DNA of 64,000 nt from an uncultured Dorea sp. (GTDB lineage Bacteria > Bacillota > Clostridia > Lachnospirales > Lachnospiraceae), in contig CAJTYU010000003.1 of assembly GCA_910584095.1 (NCBI GenBank), positions 100,381 through 164,380 on the forward strand, in the 5' to 3' direction. Within the stretch, counting starts at the first letter, position 1. Every line of letters begins with the position of its first letter. The notes beneath the pieces were generated by a model. The model saw only the letters and a program-made list of their open reading frames with translations. It did no database searches and had not been told where the DNA came from. Position numbers and translations under genes: made by a program. Shown one piece after another: positions 54,096 through 62,778 of the stretch.

Positions 54096-54977
54096 ATGTA
54101 TGAATTAAAGCAGGCTGCCGAACGGACATATTATATCAACTGTCCCGCAAAAGTAGGGATTTACAGGACGAACAACCGGGACGTCTACCTTATTGACAGC
54201 GGAGATAATAGAAATGCCGGAAAAAAAGTCTGGGAAATTCTTAGTGAAAATAATTGGAACTTAAAGGGCATCGTTAATACGCATTCCCATGGAGACCATG
54301 TTGGGGGAAATAAATATTTACAGGAGCAGACCGGATGTAAAATATTTGCGGATGGGATTGAAGCGGCGTTGGCAAAATATCTTGCTATAGAACCATCCTT
54401 CTTGTATGGAGGGTATCCTGGCAGGGATTATTTAGAGCATAAAGCACAGCTGACTCAGGCCAGCGATGTCTCCGACATCTCCGACTGTGATTTTCCAAAA
54501 GAGCTGAAGGTTATTTCTCTGCGGGGGCATTTCTTCCATATGATCGGCGTTCGCACGCCGGATGATGTTGTGTTCCTTGCCGATTCTGTTCTCAGCGCTT
54601 CTATGCTGAAAAAGATTCCGATTCCTTTTGTCTATGATATCGCCGAATATCTGAACACGCTGGATAAGATCGAGGCTATGAAGGCGTCTGTATTTGTTCC
54701 CTCCCACGCAGAGGTTTCTGAAAATGTGAAAGAACTGGTACAGCTGAACCGTCAGAAAATTTTCGATATTGCAGATAAGATACAAAGGATCCTGAAAACG
54801 CCTATGTGCTTTGAAACCCTCCTGAAACATATATTTGACGAGTATGGGATAAATATGAATTTTAAACAGTATGTCTTGGTTGGAAGTATTATACGCTCCT
54901 ATCTGTCATGGATGAAGGACAGCGGCCGCTTAGAAGCTGTTTTTGACAATAATATGCGAAAATGGTCGGCTCAATAG
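54096..54977 (+). CDS. MBL-fold metallohydrolase
   Basis: 293 residues. The metal-binding motif is THSHGDHVGG (H-x-H-x-D-H). Later metal ligands are His in LRGHFFHMIG and VFLADSVLS (Asp) and PSHAEVS (His). The C-terminal third (about 215-293) is helical and may be a winged-helix or dimerisation extension. The family spans hydrolases of thioesters, lactones and nucleotides; nothing here points to a beta-lactamase. Strong AGGAGG ribosome site. Single-gene unit. Confidence 0.85.
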   Translation: MYELKQAAERTYYINCPAKVGIYRTNNRDVYLIDSGDNRNAGKKVWEILSENNWNLKGIVNTHSHGDHVGGNKYLQEQTGCKIFADGIEAALAKYLAIEPSFLYGGYPGRDYLEHKAQLTQASDVSDISDCDFPKELKVISLRGHFFHMIGVRTPDDVVFLADSVLSASMLKKIPIPFVYDIAEYLNTLDKIEAMKASVFVPSHAEVSENVKELVQLNRQKIFDIADKIQRILKTPMCFETLLKHIFDEYGINMNFKQYVLVGSIIRSYLSWMKDSGRLEAVFDNNMRKWSAQ

Positions 54978-55041
54978 CAGAGTGTATCCAAATGGAAAAA
55001 GCGGGTTGTGCGGCTTGCGGAAACTTGGGCATATTCGGATA

Positions 55042-55070
55042 TTGTAAGTATATTTTGAGTATGCTATACT
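55042..55070 (+). promoter_or_regulatory. Promoter of the M18 aminopeptidase gene
   Basis: TTGTAA (55042-55047), 17 bp, TATACT (55065-55070) with TGC extension. In the leader an interrupted inverted repeat pairs 55095-55109 with 55117-55132 (CTATAC...TATTGAAC against GTTCAATA...GTATAG), with no T run, so operator or mRNA hairpin. Confidence 0.6.
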
Positions 55071-55158
55071 GATTTTTATGGAATTATAAATAATCTATAC
55101 TTATTGAACTACTAATGTTCAATAGGGTATAGTATCATGATTTGGGAGGTAATTTCAG

Positions 55159-56556
55159 ATGGAAAGAAAGAATGTATGGTCTGCTTACGGGCAGGAACAG
55201 CTTGCGGAATTAGACCGTATTAATACGCTGTACAAAGCCTGTCTGGACGAGGGTAAGACCGAGCGCGAATGTGTAAAGGCCGCCGTGCGCATGGCGGAGG
55301 AGAAAGGATATCGGGATATCCGTGAACTGATTCAGACGCAGGCGCAGGTAAAAACCGGGGACAAGGTATATGCGGTGTGCATGGATAAGAGTATCACGCT
55401 TTTTCATATTGGGGCAAAACCTCTTGAGGAAGGTATGAATATTCTTGGGGCTCATATTGATTCTCCCCGGATTGATGTGAAGCAGAATCCCTTGTATGAA
55501 AGCGACGAATTTGCATATCTGGATACGCATTATTATGGAGGAATTAAGAAATACCAGTGGGTAGCGATTCCGCTTGCTCTTCACGGCGTGGTTGCAAAGA
55601 CGGATGGCGAAGTGGTTACAGTCAGCATTGGAGAGAAAGACGACGATCCGGTATTTGCGGTAACGGATCTTTTGGTGCATCTGGCCGGCAAGCAGATGGA
55701 GAAAAAAGCAAACGCGGTCATTGAAGGAGAGAAGTTAGACCTTTTGATCGGCAGCCGTCCGCTTGAGAAGCTGGAGGGCTTGGACAAGGAAGAAAAGGAA
55801 GCGGTTAAACAGAATATCATGAAGCTTCTGGAGGAATATTACGGCATGGCTGAGGAAGATTTTGTGTCGGCAGAGCTGGAGATCGTTCCGGCCGGAAGAT
55901 CCAGAGACTGCGGTCTGGACAGAAGCATGGTGATCGGCTATGGACAGGACGACAGGGTGTGTGCGTTTACCTCTCTTTTCGCAATGCTGGACACGGAGTC
56001 TGTAGAGAGAACCGCCTGCTGTATTCTGGTGGACAAGGAAGAAATCGGAAGCGTAGGAGCAACCGGAATGCATTCCAGATTCTTTGAAAATACAGTGGCG
56101 GAGCTTTTGAACCTGATGGGAGGATATTCCGACCTTAAAGTGAGAAGGGCGCTGCAGTTTTCCCATATGCTTTCCTCCGATGTGAGCGCGGCCTACGACC
56201 CGATGTTTGCAGAGGCATTTGAAAAGAGAAGCTCCGCATTTTTCTCCAAAGGACTGGTATTTAATAAATTCACCGGGAGCCGTGGGAAAAGCGGTTCTAA
56301 CGATGCCAACGCAGAGTATCTTGCGAAAATCCGGAGGGCGCTGGATACAGACGATGTGGCGTACCAGTTTGCCGAGCTTGGCAAGGTAGATGAAGGCGGC
56401 GGAGGAACCATCGCTTATATTATGGCAAATTACGGCATGGAAGTGATCGACAGCGGCGTGGCGGTACTGTGCATGCATGCGCCCTGGGAAATTACCAGCA
56501 AGGCGGATGTGTACGAGGCATATAAAGGCTATCAGGCGTTCTTAAAATATATGTAG
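55159..56556 (+). CDS. M18 family aminopeptidase
   Basis: 465 residues. Co-catalytic zinc-site motifs: GAHIDSPRIDVK (His, Asp), the proton-shuttle Glu pair and ligand in VDKEEIGSVGATG, and a C-terminal His in VLCMHAPWEI. The YYGGIKKYQW block and FNKFTGSRGKSGSND are characteristic of the Clostridial M18 branch. It removes N-terminal residues, often acidic or hydrophobic, in the cytoplasm as a large homo-oligomer. An NCBI-style name would be aminopeptidase 1. Confidence 0.93.
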   Translation: MERKNVWSAYGQEQLAELDRINTLYKACLDEGKTERECVKAAVRMAEEKGYRDIRELIQTQAQVKTGDKVYAVCMDKSITLFHIGAKPLEEGMNILGAHIDSPRIDVKQNPLYESDEFAYLDTHYYGGIKKYQWVAIPLALHGVVAKTDGEVVTVSIGEKDDDPVFAVTDLLVHLAGKQMEKKANAVIEGEKLDLLIGSRPLEKLEGLDKEEKEAVKQNIMKLLEEYYGMAEEDFVSAELEIVPAGRSRDCGLDRSMVIGYGQDDRVCAFTSLFAMLDTESVERTACCILVDKEEIGSVGATGMHSRFFENTVAELLNLMGGYSDLKVRRALQFSHMLSSDVSAAYDPMFAEAFEKRSSAFFSKGLVFNKFTGSRGKSGSNDANAEYLAKIRRALDTDDVAYQFAELGKVDEGGGGTIAYIMANYGMEVIDSGVAVLCMHAPWEITSKADVYEAYKGYQAFLKYM

Positions 56557-56581
56557 ACAAAAGAATAAGCGCAAAGTTATT

Positions 56582-56618
56582 AAAGGCTATGAGATAGATA
56601 ATAAGTTATATATCCCAT
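56582..56618 (+). terminator. Rho-independent terminator after the M18 gene
   Basis: AAAGGCTATG pairs with CATAGCTTT with one bulged base, with further pairing inside and a run of six Ts. It lies 26 bp after the stop. Confidence 0.75.
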
Positions 56619-56798
56619 AGCTTTTTTCTATAGAATTTTTTTGTTTTTTAGGGTTTGTCTCACTTTTTACACTATATTTATTGATTTTGCTATTTGAAAC
56701 AGGTAAAATCGGTTGTAAAAGCAAGATGATATTTATTTTACAGGGTATGAGTTTTGTAGCATCGTAATAACAGATTGTTTGTAAGAAGGAAGATAACT

Positions 56799-57158
56799 AT
56801 GTATCAAAAAGATATTGAGAGATTTGCTTTTTTATATATGTGCGGACAGAGAGACAAATGTTTAATACAGGGGAAAGTAAAAATGACGTTTCAGGATTTC
56901 GACAGACTTGTTTTTATTACGGAATTTCTGGGACTCGACCGTCTGAGTCTGGAAATATGGAATCAGTTTTCGGCGCAGTTTCAGGCACAGCTTGAGGATT
57001 TGGAAAATCAGCTTCCGGAGGATTCGGAAGATATGGCATCGGCGGAATTTATAGTGGATACTCAGCTGCGCGACCAATGGCTGAGGGAATTTTGCGCATC
57101 GGTTCCGGACGAAGAGGTGCGTGGATTGATAAATAATAGATTATCAAAAATATGGTAA
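56799..57158 (+). CDS. Hypothetical protein, small and acidic
   Basis: 119 residues from ATG 56799 (GAAGGAAG eight bases before; an in-frame TTG at 56775 is unlikely). It is soluble, helical and acidic, with no motif I recognise. The layout suggests a short N-terminal helix-turn (IERFAFLYMCGQRDKCL) and a Gln/Glu-rich middle (FQAQLEDLENQLPEDSED). It lies in front of ppdK but separated from it by a promoter, so is probably its own unit. Function unknown. Confidence 0.7.
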   Translation: MYQKDIERFAFLYMCGQRDKCLIQGKVKMTFQDFDRLVFITEFLGLDRLSLEIWNQFSAQFQAQLEDLENQLPEDSEDMASAEFIVDTQLRDQWLREFCASVPDEEVRGLINNRLSKIW

Positions 57159-57175
57159 TTCATGAGGTCTGGCAC

Positions 57176-57204
57176 TTGACGTACATTGTCAAAAACAGTA
57201 AAAT
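57176..57204 (+). promoter_or_regulatory. Promoter of ppdK
   Basis: TTGACG (57176-57181), 17 bp, TAAAAT (57199-57204), 50 bp before the ATG. Confidence 0.75.
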
Positions 57205-57253
57205 ATTTATGTGACTTGATTTGAAAAATATTTATTTAGGAGGTCATTTGAAA

Positions 57254-59878
57254 ATGGCAAAATGGGTTTATTTGTTTAGTGAAGGCAATGCGAATATGCG
57301 TGAACTTCTGGGCGGCAAGGGCGCGAACCTTGCAGAGATGACAAGCCTCGGACTTCCTGTACCGCAGGGCTTTACGATTACGACAGAGGCATGTACTCAG
57401 TATTATGAGGATGGCAGAGAGATCAATGATGAGATTCAAACTCAGATCAATGAGTACATTGTAAAAATGGAAGAAATTACTGGCAAGAAGTTTGGCGATC
57501 ACGAGAATCCGCTTCTCGTATCTGTCCGTTCAGGAGCAAGAGCTTCTATGCCGGGTATGATGGATACAATTCTGAACCTTGGACTGAATGAAACTGTTGT
57601 GAACGTAATCGCTGAGAAATCTAACAATCCGCGCTGGGCTTGGGACTGCTACAGAAGATTTATCCAGATGTATTCCGACGTCGTTATGGAGGTTGGCAAG
57701 AAGTATTTTGAAGAGCTGATTGACAAGATGAAGGCAGACAGAGGCGTACAGCAGGATGTAGATCTTACGGCGGACGATTTAAAGGAGCTGGCTAATCAGT
57801 TTAAGGCTGAGTATAAGGCTAAGATTGGAGAGGACTTCCCAGATGACCCAAAGGAGCAGCTCATGGGCGCTATCAAGGCTGTATTCCGTTCATGGGATAA
57901 CCCGCGTGCTAACGTATACCGCCGTGACAATGACATTCCATATTCATGGGGAACCGCAGTGAACGTACAGTCTATGGCATTTGGCAATATGGGCGACGAC
58001 TGTGGTACAGGAGTTGCATTTACCCGCGACCCTGCTACGGGAGAGAACGGACTGTTCGGCGAGTTCCTGACCAACGCGCAGGGTGAGGACGTGGTTGCCG
58101 GCGTCCGTACACCGATGCACATTTCCGAGATGGAGGACAAGTTCCCGGAAGCATTTGCCCAGTTCAAAGAGGTATGCAATACACTGGAGAAGCATTACAG
58201 AGATATGCAGGACATGGAGTTTACGGTAGAGCACGGCAAGCTCTATATGCTGCAGACACGAAATGGTAAGAGAACCGCTCAGGCAGCCCTTAAGATTGCG
58301 TGCGATTTGGTTGATGAAGGCATGAGAACAGAGGAAGAGGCAGTTGCAATGATCGATCCGCGTAACCTGGATACGCTGCTTCATCCGCAGTTTGACGCAG
58401 CGGCTCTTAAGGCTGCAGCGCCGATGGGCAAGGGCCTTGGAGCTTCTCCTGGAGCGGCTTGCGGTAAAGTTGTATTTACGGCTGACGATGCGGTAGCATG
58501 GGCGGCAAAGGGAGAAAAAGTTGTTCTGGTTCGTCTTGAAACTTCTCCGGAGGATATCACAGGCATGAAGTCTGCGCAGGGTATCCTGACAGTCCGCGGC
58601 GGTATGACTAGCCATGCTGCAGTAGTTGCCCGCGGTATGGGTACCTGCTGTGTATCCGGATGCGGCGACATCATTATGGATGAGGAGAATAAGAAGTTTA
58701 CGCTGGCAGGAAAAGAATTCCATGAAGGAGACGCAATCTCTATTGACGGTACTACAGGTAATATTTATGACGGAATTATTCCTACTGTTGACGCTACAAT
58801 TGCCGGCGAGTTTGAAAGAATTATGGCATGGGCCGACAAGTACAGAGTTCTGAAGGTTCGTACGAATGCGGATACGCCGGATGACGCGAGAAAGGCAAGA
58901 GAGCTTGGTGCGGAGGGTATTGGTCTTTGCCGTACAGAGCATATGTTCTTCGAGGAAGACAGAATTGCCGCGTTCCGTGAGATGATCTGCGCAGATACCG
59001 TAGAAGAGAGAGAGGCAGCTCTGGACAAGATTCTGCCATATCAGCAGGGAGATTTTGAAAAGCTGTATGAAGCTCTGGAAGGAAATCCGGTTACCATCCG
59101 TTTCCTTGACCCACCTCTTCATGAGTTTGTTCCTACCGAGGAAGCCGATATTGAGAAACTTGCCGAGGCTCAGGGAAGAACGGTGGAGGAGATCAAGGCA
59201 GTAATCGACGGCCTGCATGAATTTAATCCAATGCTGGGACACAGAGGATGCCGTCTGGCAGTTACTTATCCTGAGATTGCAAAGATGCAGACAAAGGCTG
59301 TTATCCGTGCGGCGATCAATGTGAAGAAGGCTCATCCAAACTGGGATCTTGTACCTGAGATCATGATTCCTCTGATTGGCGATGCGAAGGAGCTGAAATA
59401 TGTAAAGAAATTTGTAGTAGAGACTGCGGAAGCCGAGATTGCAGCAGCAGGCGTTGAGATTAAGTACGAGGTAGGTACGATGATCGAGATTCCAAGGGCA
59501 GCCCTTACAGCTGATGAGATTGCACCGGAAGCAGACTTCTTCTGCTTCGGTACCAATGACCTGACACAGATGGCCTTTGGATTCTCACGTGACGACGCGG
59601 GCAAGTATCTGGAATCATACTATGACGCTAAGATTTACGAGAACGATCCATTTGCAAAACTTGATCAGACAGGCGTAGGCAAACTGATGGAAACTTGTAT
59701 CAAGCTTGGCAAGCCGGCAAATCCGAAGCTCCATATCGGTATCTGCGGCGAGCATGGCGGAGATCCGAGTTCTGTGGAGTTCTGTCATAAGATCGGACTG
59801 GATTATGTATCCTGCTCACCGTTCCGCGTACCGATTGCAAGGCTGGCAGCGGCTCAGGCGGCTATACAAAGTAAGTAG
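57254..59878 (+). CDS. ppdK: Pyruvate, phosphate dikinase
   Basis: 874 residues from ATG 57254 (AGGAGG upstream; the frame is open from 57221 but that start lacks a ribosome site). N-terminal ATP-grasp domain (GGKGANLAEM, SVRSGARASMPGMMDT), the phosphohistidine domain with the swivelling His at about 454 in GGMTSHAAVVARGMG, and the C-terminal TIM barrel (GLCRTEHMFFE, GTNDLTQM, GICGEHGGDP). It interconverts PEP, AMP and PPi with pyruvate, ATP and Pi. Biased codon use suggests high expression. The stop codon marks the edge of an accessory region; I see no terminator directly after it. Confidence 0.98.
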   Translation: MAKWVYLFSEGNANMRELLGGKGANLAEMTSLGLPVPQGFTITTEACTQYYEDGREINDEIQTQINEYIVKMEEITGKKFGDHENPLLVSVRSGARASMPGMMDTILNLGLNETVVNVIAEKSNNPRWAWDCYRRFIQMYSDVVMEVGKKYFEELIDKMKADRGVQQDVDLTADDLKELANQFKAEYKAKIGEDFPDDPKEQLMGAIKAVFRSWDNPRANVYRRDNDIPYSWGTAVNVQSMAFGNMGDDCGTGVAFTRDPATGENGLFGEFLTNAQGEDVVAGVRTPMHISEMEDKFPEAFAQFKEVCNTLEKHYRDMQDMEFTVEHGKLYMLQTRNGKRTAQAALKIACDLVDEGMRTEEEAVAMIDPRNLDTLLHPQFDAAALKAAAPMGKGLGASPGAACGKVVFTADDAVAWAAKGEKVVLVRLETSPEDITGMKSAQGILTVRGGMTSHAAVVARGMGTCCVSGCGDIIMDEENKKFTLAGKEFHEGDAISIDGTTGNIYDGIIPTVDATIAGEFERIMAWADKYRVLKVRTNADTPDDARKARELGAEGIGLCRTEHMFFEEDRIAAFREMICADTVEEREAALDKILPYQQGDFEKLYEALEGNPVTIRFLDPPLHEFVPTEEADIEKLAEAQGRTVEEIKAVIDGLHEFNPMLGHRGCRLAVTYPEIAKMQTKAVIRAAINVKKAHPNWDLVPEIMIPLIGDAKELKYVKKFVVETAEAEIAAAGVEIKYEVGTMIEIPRAALTADEIAPEADFFCFGTNDLTQMAFGFSRDDAGKYLESYYDAKIYENDPFAKLDQTGVGKLMETCIKLGKPANPKLHIGICGEHGGDPSSVEFCHKIGLDYVSCSPFRVPIARLAAAQAAIQSK

Positions 59879-60008
59879 GAGTTTTCTTTCCTTTGAATTA
59901 CCGCTGTCTTTCGAGCAGTCGGCAGCTTTCCGAAAGGCTAACGGACAGTATGTAAGAAAAAATCAATGGAGAGAAACTACCGTAACGGCATATATCGACC
60001 TTGATTAA
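59879..60008 (+). pseudogene. Fragment of an unrecognised coding sequence after ppdK
   Basis: An open frame with no start of its own from just after the ppdK stop encodes SFEQSAAFRKANGQYVRKNQ and then WRETTVTAYIDLD followed by TAA. It reads like the C-terminal tail of a protein whose front has been lost. I cannot name the family. The terminator-like hairpin at 60022 follows. Together with the pieces at 60131 this suggests mobile-element debris inserted at the end of ppdK. Confidence 0.45.
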
Positions 60009-60021
60009 GAACTGAATTAGG

Positions 60022-60060
60022 ATAAGCGTATCATTAGAAATAGTGGTACGCTTATTTTTT
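60022..60060 (+). terminator. Rho-independent terminator
   Basis: ATAAGCGTATCATT (60022-60035) pairs with AGTGGTACGCTTAT (60042-60055), nine perfect pairs plus wobbles, followed by TTTTT. It may now serve ppdK. Confidence 0.82.
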
Positions 60061-60130
60061 CACTCGTTTGCACCTTTGAATATCAAGCCGTCTTTAATTA
60101 TAATGAAGCCAAGAAAGGACGGTGGACGGT

Positions 60131-60298
60131 ATGAGGGAAAAGAAAACCCATCTATATGTAGACAGCAGGGAGAAGACATTACTTTTACATAGCCTTGTGG
60201 AGCTGAAAAATCAGTTCATACAGCAGGGCAAGAAAGTCCTGCACCACGGCGAGTTCCCAGACCACCCGTTCAAGGTCTTAATGGACGAGGACATTTAA
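60131..60298 (+). CDS. Short ORF of mobile-element type, possibly a truncated chimera
   Basis: 55 residues from ATG 60131: MREKKTHLYVDSREKTLLLH then SLVELKNQFIQQGKK and VLHHGEFPDHPFKVLMDEDI. The first 33 residues resemble, from memory, small proteins carried by mobilisable or conjugative elements of Clostridia; the tail seems unrelated, as if a deletion fused two pieces. Just after it, another frame encodes HLSEVAEKKTDKKLEGSKNA and ends with TAG at about 60380. The gap to 60656 then holds a hairpin (60408-60430), an AT-rich stretch and the promoter described at 60550. No other gene seen. Confidence 0.45.
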   Translation: MREKKTHLYVDSREKTLLLHSLVELKNQFIQQGKKVLHHGEFPDHPFKVLMDEDI

Positions 60299-60549
60299 GT
60301 GAAGTAGCAGAAAAGAAGACAGACAAGAAGCTGGAAGGGTCAAAGAATGCTGGAAACGCTAAAGTGTATCAGGAAGTTTAGAAAACTGGAGTAGGTAAGG
60401 AGTGAAAGGGGCAGTCTTTAAGGCTGTCCCTAATATATGAAGAAGCATAGATATACTTTATTGTTGGCATTTTTAACGAGGCTGTTGCTATGTCAAAAGT
60501 GAATGCGTCCCACTTTATCCTTGTGAATAAAAGAATATTTCGGCTAAAA

Positions 60550-60617
60550 ACCGATTACAACAAAAATCAAACCGTTCAGACGATATCCTTGTATACCAAA
60601 CTTTTCTTCGTTATAAT
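60550..60617 (+). promoter_or_regulatory. LytTR-type direct repeat and promoter of the two-component operon
   Basis: ACCGTTCAG (60571-60579) fits the LytTR half-site consensus. An imperfect copy, ACCGATTAC (60550-60558), lies exactly 21 bp earlier, the spacing of paired LytTR sites. TTGTAT (60589-60594), 17 bp, TATAAT (60612-60617) follows. The regulator encoded next could thus activate its own promoter. Confidence 0.6.
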
Positions 60618-60656
60618 AGAAAATATTATCGTAAAGAGAAAAGGGAGCGGATAAAA

Positions 60657-61367
60657 GTGATTCGGATTGCGGTTTGCGAAGATGAGCAGATTCTTTTAGA
60701 ACAGTTGACGGACGATATCAAAAATATATTGAATAAGCATTCTGTTATATACAGCATCAAGACATATGCAAATGGAAATGCACTTTTGGCGCATGAGGAA
60801 TTTGATATTTTATTTTTGGATATTGCCATGCAACCCATCAATGGTCTGGAATTGGCAAGAAGGCTGCGAGCCAGAGGCGATGAAAGTAAAATGGTCTTTA
60901 TCACAGCACACCGGCAATATGCGATAGATGCATATGATGTTCAGGCATTTCATTACATTATTAAGCCTGTAGATTTAAAGAAGCTTGAAGCTATACTCCT
61001 GAAGTTGTGTTCCTTTCTCAAAAGAGAAAATGAACAAGCGCTTTCAGTTTGTCAGGGAACAATGCGAAGAAGAATTCCTTTTGAACAAATATTATATCTG
61101 GAGGTTATAAATAGAAAAATTTATCTGCATAAGAATGATGAGTCTGTTCCATTTTACGGTAAATTAAATGAAATTGAGCCAATGTTACCAGATAGTTTTT
61201 TTCGTTGTCATCGGAGTTATATTGTTAATTTTGATCATGTGAAATATTACAAAAAGGAAACGATTTGGTTAGACAATGAATATACTGTGCCGTTATCCAG
61301 ACGCCGGCATCAGGCATTTGGTCTGGCATTCATGTATTATCTGAAAAAAAGGGGAGATGTCTTTTGA
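60657..61367 (+). CDS. LytTR-family response regulator (AgrA/VirR-like)
   Basis: 236 residues, GTG start with GGGAGCGG upstream. The receiver domain (1-120) has acidic residues ED in AVCEDEQ, the phosphorylatable Asp55 in FLDIAMQP, and Lys in IIKPVD. The LytTR DNA-binding domain (about 135-236) has LYLEVINRKIYLH and FFRCHRSYIVNFDHV. It controls genes through ACCGTT-type repeats; one such site lies upstream. The stop overlaps the kinase start by 4 bp. Confidence 0.94.
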   Translation: MIRIAVCEDEQILLEQLTDDIKNILNKHSVIYSIKTYANGNALLAHEEFDILFLDIAMQPINGLELARRLRARGDESKMVFITAHRQYAIDAYDVQAFHYIIKPVDLKKLEAILLKLCSFLKRENEQALSVCQGTMRRRIPFEQILYLEVINRKIYLHKNDESVPFYGKLNEIEPMLPDSFFRCHRSYIVNFDHVKYYKKETIWLDNEYTVPLSRRRHQAFGLAFMYYLKKRGDVF

Positions 61368-62662
61368 GTGTTTTAACAATATGGACAACAGGCTGGGGAA
61401 TTTTCTTAACTTTTTATCAACATCTCTTTTTAAAAGAAATGCTTGGAGCAAAGTATCGTTATACTTATCTTTGGTTTTATATGGGAAGTTGGCTATATGG
61501 ACACATGAATGCATGGTTCGATATTGTAGGCACTGCATGGGGAAATATGATTTATTTATGCGTTTGTGCATTTACTTTGAATACATTGTTGTTTCATGGA
61601 AGCGTCATAAAAAGAGGTTTTTTTACTTTGTGGATGTATGGGATTCAGGAAGTGGCAAGCGGTATATTTTACCAACTGTTTATGGTTGCAGTAGATTTAA
61701 CCGGGCGGGAAGACTGTCTTGATATGGTACTGAATGCAGTTAACCTGATGACAGGTCTTGTGCTTTTTTTTATGATGGAGGTTTTAAAACGTAAACTGCA
61801 TTTGCTTAAACGTGATTTCGAGGATCGCGATGGCCTTTATCTTATGTGTATTATTACATTTATTTGTGTTGCAGTCAGTATGACACCAATGACATTTGAG
61901 GAAGTAAATAATTGGGATGCCAGATATATACATACAGTTGTGATTCCAAGCGGACTGATCGTAATTGGCGGAGAAATGCTGAATGTCTATTCCGTTATCA
62001 TGTTAGAACGACGTCTGGTGGAACGACTGGCAAAACAGCAATATCAGATACTGGGGGAACACTTAGAAGTTTTAAAGGAGCAGTATGAACAACTGATGAA
62101 GATTCGGCACGACATGAAAAATCACAGTTTATGTCTTGCACAGTTATTGGAAAAAGGAAATGTAGAAGGAACCAGACGGTATTTGAAACAATGGAATACC
62201 GTCATAGAAGAGGGAGAGACTGTTATTCGGACAGGTTCTATTTTTGCTGATTCCCTGTTGAATCCGAAATACCAACAAGCAAAAAAACTTGGAATCGATA
62301 TTTCGATTCAGATGAGTGTGCCTAGTGAGGAGCTGGTTGCTCCTGTCGATCTCTGCTGTCTGTTGGCAAATGCGCTGGATAATGCAATAGAAGCTTGTCA
62401 ACGGGGAATTACAGCAGGGTATCCGGCAGGATGGATACAAATAAAATCACAGATACATGCCAAATACTGGGTATTTGAAATTTCAAATAGTACTTATTTA
62501 CCAGTGAAATCACACGAAGGTAGATTTCTGTCTTCCAAACAGATCCCGGTAAGTGGAATTGGACTGCAAAATATTAAGACGATTGTTGAGCAGTATGAAG
62601 GGGTACTTGACTTAAAGAATGAAACATGTTTCGTTCTCAATGCTATGTTTCCGCTGCCTTAA
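61364..62662 (+). CDS. GHKL-domain sensor histidine kinase (AgrC-like)
   Basis: 432 residues, TTG start at 61364 (TTGA overlap with the regulator stop; GGGGAGA upstream). The N-terminal half has about six membrane helices, followed by a coiled coil, the dimerisation segment with His at about residue 249 in KIRHDMKNHSL, and an HATPase_c domain with NALDNAIEAC and GIGLQNIKTIV. This is the peptide-sensing kinase class (AgrC, ComD). No AgrB/AgrD-type pair is visible in the window, so its signal is unknown. The membrane part has no motif I can use to predict the ligand. Confidence 0.92.
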   Translation: MSVLTIWTTGWGIFLTFYQHLFLKEMLGAKYRYTYLWFYMGSWLYGHMNAWFDIVGTAWGNMIYLCVCAFTLNTLLFHGSVIKRGFFTLWMYGIQEVASGIFYQLFMVAVDLTGREDCLDMVLNAVNLMTGLVLFFMMEVLKRKLHLLKRDFEDRDGLYLMCIITFICVAVSMTPMTFEEVNNWDARYIHTVVIPSGLIVIGGEMLNVYSVIMLERRLVERLAKQQYQILGEHLEVLKEQYEQLMKIRHDMKNHSLCLAQLLEKGNVEGTRRYLKQWNTVIEEGETVIRTGSIFADSLLNPKYQQAKKLGIDISIQMSVPSEELVAPVDLCCLLANALDNAIEACQRGITAGYPAGWIQIKSQIHAKYWVFEISNSTYLPVKSHEGRFLSSKQIPVSGIGLQNIKTIVEQYEGVLDLKNETCFVLNAMFPLP

Positions 62663-62778
62663 GCACCAAAAAACAGTCCATTCACAACATTCGTATAAAT
62701 TTATATGATACATTGACCGATACTCTAATATAACTCATTACAATATTCAATTAAGATTTATATTAGGAGGACTTTGAG

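Noticed and set aside
54096..54977. Beta-lactamase
   Set aside because: The MBL motif is shared by many hydrolases; there is no signal peptide and the C-terminal helical extension is not a beta-lactamase feature.
59706..60008. 100-codon ORF starting inside ppdK
   Set aside because: Its first half is ppdK read in another frame. Only the part after 59879 may be a genuine coding remnant, and it is listed as such.
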